Source of the DNA: Lachnospiraceae bacterium UBA7160
GTDB lineage: Bacteria; Bacillota; Clostridia; Lachnospirales; Lachnospiraceae
NCBI GenBank assembly: GCA_002491565.1
Contig: DKWE01000003.1
Location: 1-8,690, forward strand
Length of the DNA: 8,690 bases
Direction: 5' to 3'
Every line of letters starts with the position of its first letter. The first letter of the stretch is position 1. The notes under the pieces were generated by a model. The model saw nothing but the letters and a program-made list of their open reading frames with translations. It ran no database searches and was not told the DNA's origin. Below are positions 6,585 through 8,690 of the stretch, piece after piece. The translations under genes were made by a program, and so were the position numbers.

Positions 6585-7178
6585 TTAAAGCACTCCTTTC
6601 TTTGACAAAACAATGTCTGATAATTTTCGTTTCGGCACATAATGCACATCTTGTGCATCCCGATAATAGGCGGTACTCTCCCCGTCCTCAATCTCTGTGA
6701 GAACCACCTGCTCCGCAGGCTTTCCAACCGCTACGATCAGAAGCGGCGCCAGATACTCCGGAAGCGACAGCTCCTCTTTTACGCTGCCTGCTGTGAAATT
6801 ACCAATCATGCAGCCGCCAAGGTCCATCTCTGCCGCAGACAGCAAGATCGTCTGTACCGCGATCCCGACATCCTTCTGAAACCTTGCAAGTGACTCATGA
6901 ATCCGCAGATCCTGGCAGATGATGATAAACGCAGTCGGACACATGCCCGGATGCGGAAGTACCATCTCCGGAAGCTGCCGCGCCCACTTCGTCAGCGCCT
7001 GAATGCAGTCCACTTCTTCCTTCTCCCATGCAAGATAATACTTCAATGGCTGCTGGTTGACACTCGACGCGGCAAGGCGCGCACAATCCACCATCTCCAG
7101 CAGTTCCTCCCTCGTCACTCTCCGGCTCTCATCAAACCCCCGGTAACTTCTGTTCCTCTTCACCAGATCTTTCAGCAT
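6585..7178 (-). CDS. Nitroreductase-family FMN oxidoreductase
   Basis: This 197-residue protein has the small flavin fold of the nitroreductase family, normally a dimer with FMN at the interface using NAD(P)H. Visible features are the FMN-phosphate region RNRSYRGF (8-15), the flavin-contact stretch SSVNQQPLKYY (38-48), the helix KDVGIAVQTILLSA (102-115), and GGCMIGNF (121-128). The length suits the short single-domain members. Substrates in this family include nitroaromatics, quinones, flavins and enones, so a specific one cannot be named. I chose the ATG at 7178 because AGGAGG lies 7 bases upstream and the conserved fold starts there; the frame is open up to 7244 but runs over the likely promoter. 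Its stop codon TAA (6587-6585) is one base from the GH3 start, and the GH3 ribosome binding site lies inside its last codons, so the two are probably translationally coupled. Confidence 0.92.
   Translation of the reverse strand: MLKDLVKRNRSYRGFDESRRVTREELLEMVDCARLAASSVNQQPLKYYLAWEKEEVDCIQALTKWARQLPEMVLPHPGMCPTAFIIICQDLRIHESLARFQKDVGIAVQTILLSAAEMDLGGCMIGNFTAGSVKEELSLPEYLAPLLIVAVGKPAEQVVLTEIEDGESTAYYRDAQDVHYVPKRKLSDIVLSKKGVL
6593..6599 (-). promoter_or_regulatory. Ribosome binding site of GH3, inside the nitroreductase gene
   Basis: AAAGGAG on the minus strand overlaps the last codons of the nitroreductase and sits 9 bases before the GH3 ATG at 6583. It supports the short GH3 start and suggests that ribosomes ending the first gene can start the second. 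Confidence 0.8.
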
Positions 7179-7185
7179 TTTTCCG

Positions 7186-7191
7186 CCTCCT
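7186..7191 (-). promoter_or_regulatory. Ribosome binding site of the nitroreductase
   Basis: AGGAGG on the minus strand, 7 bases before the ATG at 7178. It decides this start over an in-frame upstream ATG at 7244. Confidence 0.85.
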
Positions 7192-7215
7192 GTTTTCCTC
7201 TGCAGTATTGTCTCT

Positions 7216-7244
7216 ATGATAAGACATTTTCCGCAGCAAAGCAA
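7216..7244 (-). promoter_or_regulatory. Possible promoter of the nitroreductase-glucosidase pair
   Basis: On the minus strand TTGCTT (7244-7239) and TATCAT (7221-7216) are 17 bases apart. The -10 box matches consensus at five of six positions and the -35 box at the first three. Transcription would start near 7209, about 31 bases before the nitroreductase ATG. The 110-base gap to the upstream gene leaves room for it. The -35 box is weak, so read-through from the upstream pair or an activator is possible. Confidence 0.45.
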
Positions 7245-7288
7245 GCAGGATTTTTAAAGGTCACTCATATTGTCACCAAACCACGAAT

Positions 7289-7732
7289 TCAAAGCAGGTT
7301 TTCACAGGTTTCCTCACTGTACACCCTGATCCCATGCTGCGCAAGCAATTCCGCACAGACCCCCATCCCCTCGATTCGCATCCCTGTAAATGTACCGTCA
7401 TAGATTTGCCTGCTCCCGCACGAGGGACTCCGCTCCTTGAGCACTGCCGCCGTACAGTGCAGCTGCTGCGCCAGGCGGAGCGCTTCCCTTGCTCCCTTCT
7501 CATACTGCACTGTGACATCCGCTCCGTCCTTCGTCACGACTTTGCCGTCCTTTCGCTCTGCCGGTGTACGCGGCGTCGCAAGTCCTCCATAAATCTCCGG
7601 GCAGAACGGCACCAGCTCCGCCCGCTCCTGTAAATGACACACCGTTTCATTCTGATTGCCTTTTCCGTCATACCTGCAGTGCATGCCCAGCAGGCACGCG
7701 CTCACTAAGATTCTCTGCTTTTGTTCTGCCAT
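7289..7732 (-). CDS. DUF523 protein, TudS-like (putative [4Fe-4S] desulfidase)
   Basis: This 147-residue DUF523 domain protein is of normal stand-alone length. The family cysteines are present: Cys13 in SACLLG, Cys44 in FCPE and Cys105 in SPSCGS. The conserved motifs YDG (21-23), the acidic residue Glu46 and the stretch LKERSPSCG (98-106) are also intact. In the characterised bacterial member TudS, three cysteines hold a [4Fe-4S] cluster that removes sulfur from thiouracil. By family this protein may desulfurate a thiolated nucleobase or similar compound, but DUF523 is broad and the substrate is inferred only. The ATG at 7732 is preceded by GGAGGAGG. It starts 12 bases after the YitT-family stop, so the two genes probably share a transcript. 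No terminator is visible after it. Confidence 0.9.
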   Translation of the reverse strand: MAEQKQRILVSACLLGMHCRYDGKGNQNETVCHLQERAELVPFCPEIYGGLATPRTPAERKDGKVVTKDGADVTVQYEKGAREALRLAQQLHCTAAVLKERSPSCGSRQIYDGTFTGMRIEGMGVCAELLAQHGIRVYSEETCENLL

Positions 7733-7744
7733 GTTTCCTCCTCC

Positions 7745-8617
7745 CTACACCAATGTGTCATCCCCAGGCAGGCGGAACCCCTCGCCCACCACATCGTTCG
7801 ATTCCATGATGATCACAAAGGCGCGCTCATCGACCTCGTGCACACGCTTTCGAATTTCATACATCTCCTTGTTGCTGCTTGCACACATGACTACCTCTTT
7901 CGATTCACCGGAAAAACCGCCGACTCCCTTCAGAATCGTTGCGCCGCGCCCTGTCATCTTATCGATTTCCTGCACGATCTCCTGTGGAAACTCCGTAATG
8001 ATCAGCGTCAGCTTGCCGGAGTTCGTGCCGTAGACGACCTTGTCCAGCACCCGCGCAAGCAGATAATTCAGGACGAGCCCGTAGATAATGTTACTCCCGC
8101 TGCTCCCGATCAGCACGCCGCTCCCCAGAATCACGCACGTATCCATCAAAAACGCGATGTTTCCAACTGACAGATGCGGATGGTAATACCGGACTGCCAT
8201 AATGATAAAGTCAAACCCTCCTGTCGAGGAACCGCGCATGAAAATAATCCCGTAGCCGACTCCCATCAGAACGCCGGCACTGATCGCCGCCAGAATCGGA
8301 TCCCCCTCAAATAGCGGCAGCAGCGGTCCTGCAATATCCATCACCGCCGATGTGATCAGCACGGTCTTTAAAGAATTCAAATAAAACTTTTTTCCAAGCG
8401 TACGGTAGCAGCACACGGCAATCGGAATATTCAGCAGCACCGTGATTGTTCCGACCGGCAGGCCAAACAGATGGTAAAAAATCAACGCGATACCAGATAC
8501 CCCCGTCATCGGAAAATCCGCCGGAACCGCAAAGCTGTAAATGGCCGCCGCCAGCAAAAGCCCTCCGATCAGATCAACCAGAATATCCACTGCTCTCTTT
8601 TTCCACTGTTCTCTCAT
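7745..8617 (-). CDS. YitT-family membrane protein (DUF161 and DUF2179 domains)
   Basis: This 290-residue protein has the YitT/YpjC-type layout. A hydrophobic N-terminal part (about 10-195, some five to six membrane segments) contains the typical patterns FPMTGVSGIALI (35-46) and FMRGSSTGGFDFI (126-138), a repeated small-residue loop of the DUF161 domain. A soluble C-terminal DUF2179 domain (about 200-280) has GRGATILKGVGGFSGESK (223-240). No biochemical role is established for the family; transport or membrane sensing is often suggested. The ATG at 8617 follows AAGGGGG by 9 bases. The gene probably leads the two-gene unit with the DUF523 gene. Only 73 bases upstream are in the window, and I see no clear promoter in them. 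Family members usually occur as several paralogues per genome, so no specific symbol is given. Confidence 0.92.
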   Translation of the reverse strand: MREQWKKRAVDILVDLIGGLLLAAAIYSFAVPADFPMTGVSGIALIFYHLFGLPVGTITVLLNIPIAVCCYRTLGKKFYLNSLKTVLITSAVMDIAGPLLPLFEGDPILAAISAGVLMGVGYGIIFMRGSSTGGFDFIIMAVRYYHPHLSVGNIAFLMDTCVILGSGVLIGSSGSNIIYGLVLNYLLARVLDKVVYGTNSGKLTLIITEFPQEIVQEIDKMTGRGATILKGVGGFSGESKEVVMCASSNKEMYEIRKRVHEVDERAFVIIMESNDVVGEGFRLPGDDTLV

Positions 8618-8690
8618 AAACTGATTCCCCCTTATTTCCTGGCTTCAAAAGCAAGCCTGCTTTCAAAGTAAACTAACATGCCTGCTTCGC

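Noticed and set aside
5348..6700. A 450-codon open frame on the plus strand opposite the glucosidase, and a 381-codon one at 5443-6588
   Set aside because: Both lie wholly antisense to a clear GH3 enzyme. The translations are rich in Arg, His, Pro, Cys and Ser with no recognisable domain. They are by-products of the GC-biased codon use of the real gene.
6584..6727. A 48-residue N-terminal extension of the glucosidase (ATG at 6727)
   Set aside because: It overlaps the nitroreductase reading frame, its sequence is unlike GH3 and Cys/Met-rich, and a good ribosome site fits the start at 6583.
7179..7244. A 22-residue N-terminal extension of the nitroreductase
   Set aside because: The AGGAGG site sits right before the start at 7178, and the extension would cover the likely -10 region.
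8648..8656. A 9-base string AAAGCAAGC shared with 7238-7246, both upstream of genes
   Set aside because: A 9-base match is expected many times by chance in a window of this size, and the flanks do not match.
8655..8687. An 8-base direct repeat GCCTGCTT (8655-8662 and 8680-8687) upstream of the YitT-family gene
   Set aside because: It is too short to separate from chance, and the upstream region is cut by the window end.

Overview
The window is a stretch of low-GC-phylum, anaerobe-type chromosome, most likely from a gut clostridium of the Lachnospiraceae. This is an inference from four things: strong AGGAGG-type ribosome binding sites, a GH3 beta-glucosidase with the reversed domain order known from Ruminococcus albus and Butyrivibrio fibrisolvens, several iron-sulfur or cysteine-rich redox enzymes, and fairly GC-rich codon third positions. 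No sequence search was possible, so genus and species are not claimed.

Everything recognised lies on the minus strand and is read here from high to low coordinates. At the right end, a YitT-family membrane protein (8617-7745) and a DUF523/TudS-like protein (7732-7289) are 12 bases apart and look like one transcription unit. A possible promoter in the next gap precedes a small nitroreductase (7178-6585), whose stop codon is one base from the start of a domain-permuted GH3 beta-glucosidase (6583-4166). Then come a 12-helix MATE exporter (4056-2692), an FMN-dependent alpha-hydroxy-acid oxidoreductase with an N-terminal cysteine cluster (2598-1576), and an aldo/keto reductase with a C-terminal ferredoxin-like domain (1469-291). 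The last three are separated by gaps of 93-109 bases. At the left end is a tRNA cluster: tRNA-Pro(TGG), then tRNA-Gly(TCC), which is cut by the window edge. It is driven by a consensus sigma-70/SigA promoter with A-tracts upstream.

The middle genes can be read as a deglycosylate, reduce and export set: the glucosidase frees a sugar and an aglycone, the nitroreductase, hydroxy-acid oxidoreductase and AKR are redox enzymes, and MATE is an exporter. This is a hypothesis. The only direct physical link is the one-base nitroreductase/glucosidase junction. Two perfect inverted repeats flank the MATE gene (4071-4102 in its leader, 2672-2704 over its stop codon). Neither has the U-tract of an intrinsic terminator on the coding strand.

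No stretch longer than about 300 bases lacks a gene. I saw no insertion sequence, CRISPR array, phage gene, frameshifted gene or other clear mobile element. The genes belong to known families. The most interesting parts are the arrangement, the cysteine-rich redox enzymes and the hairpins around the MATE gene.
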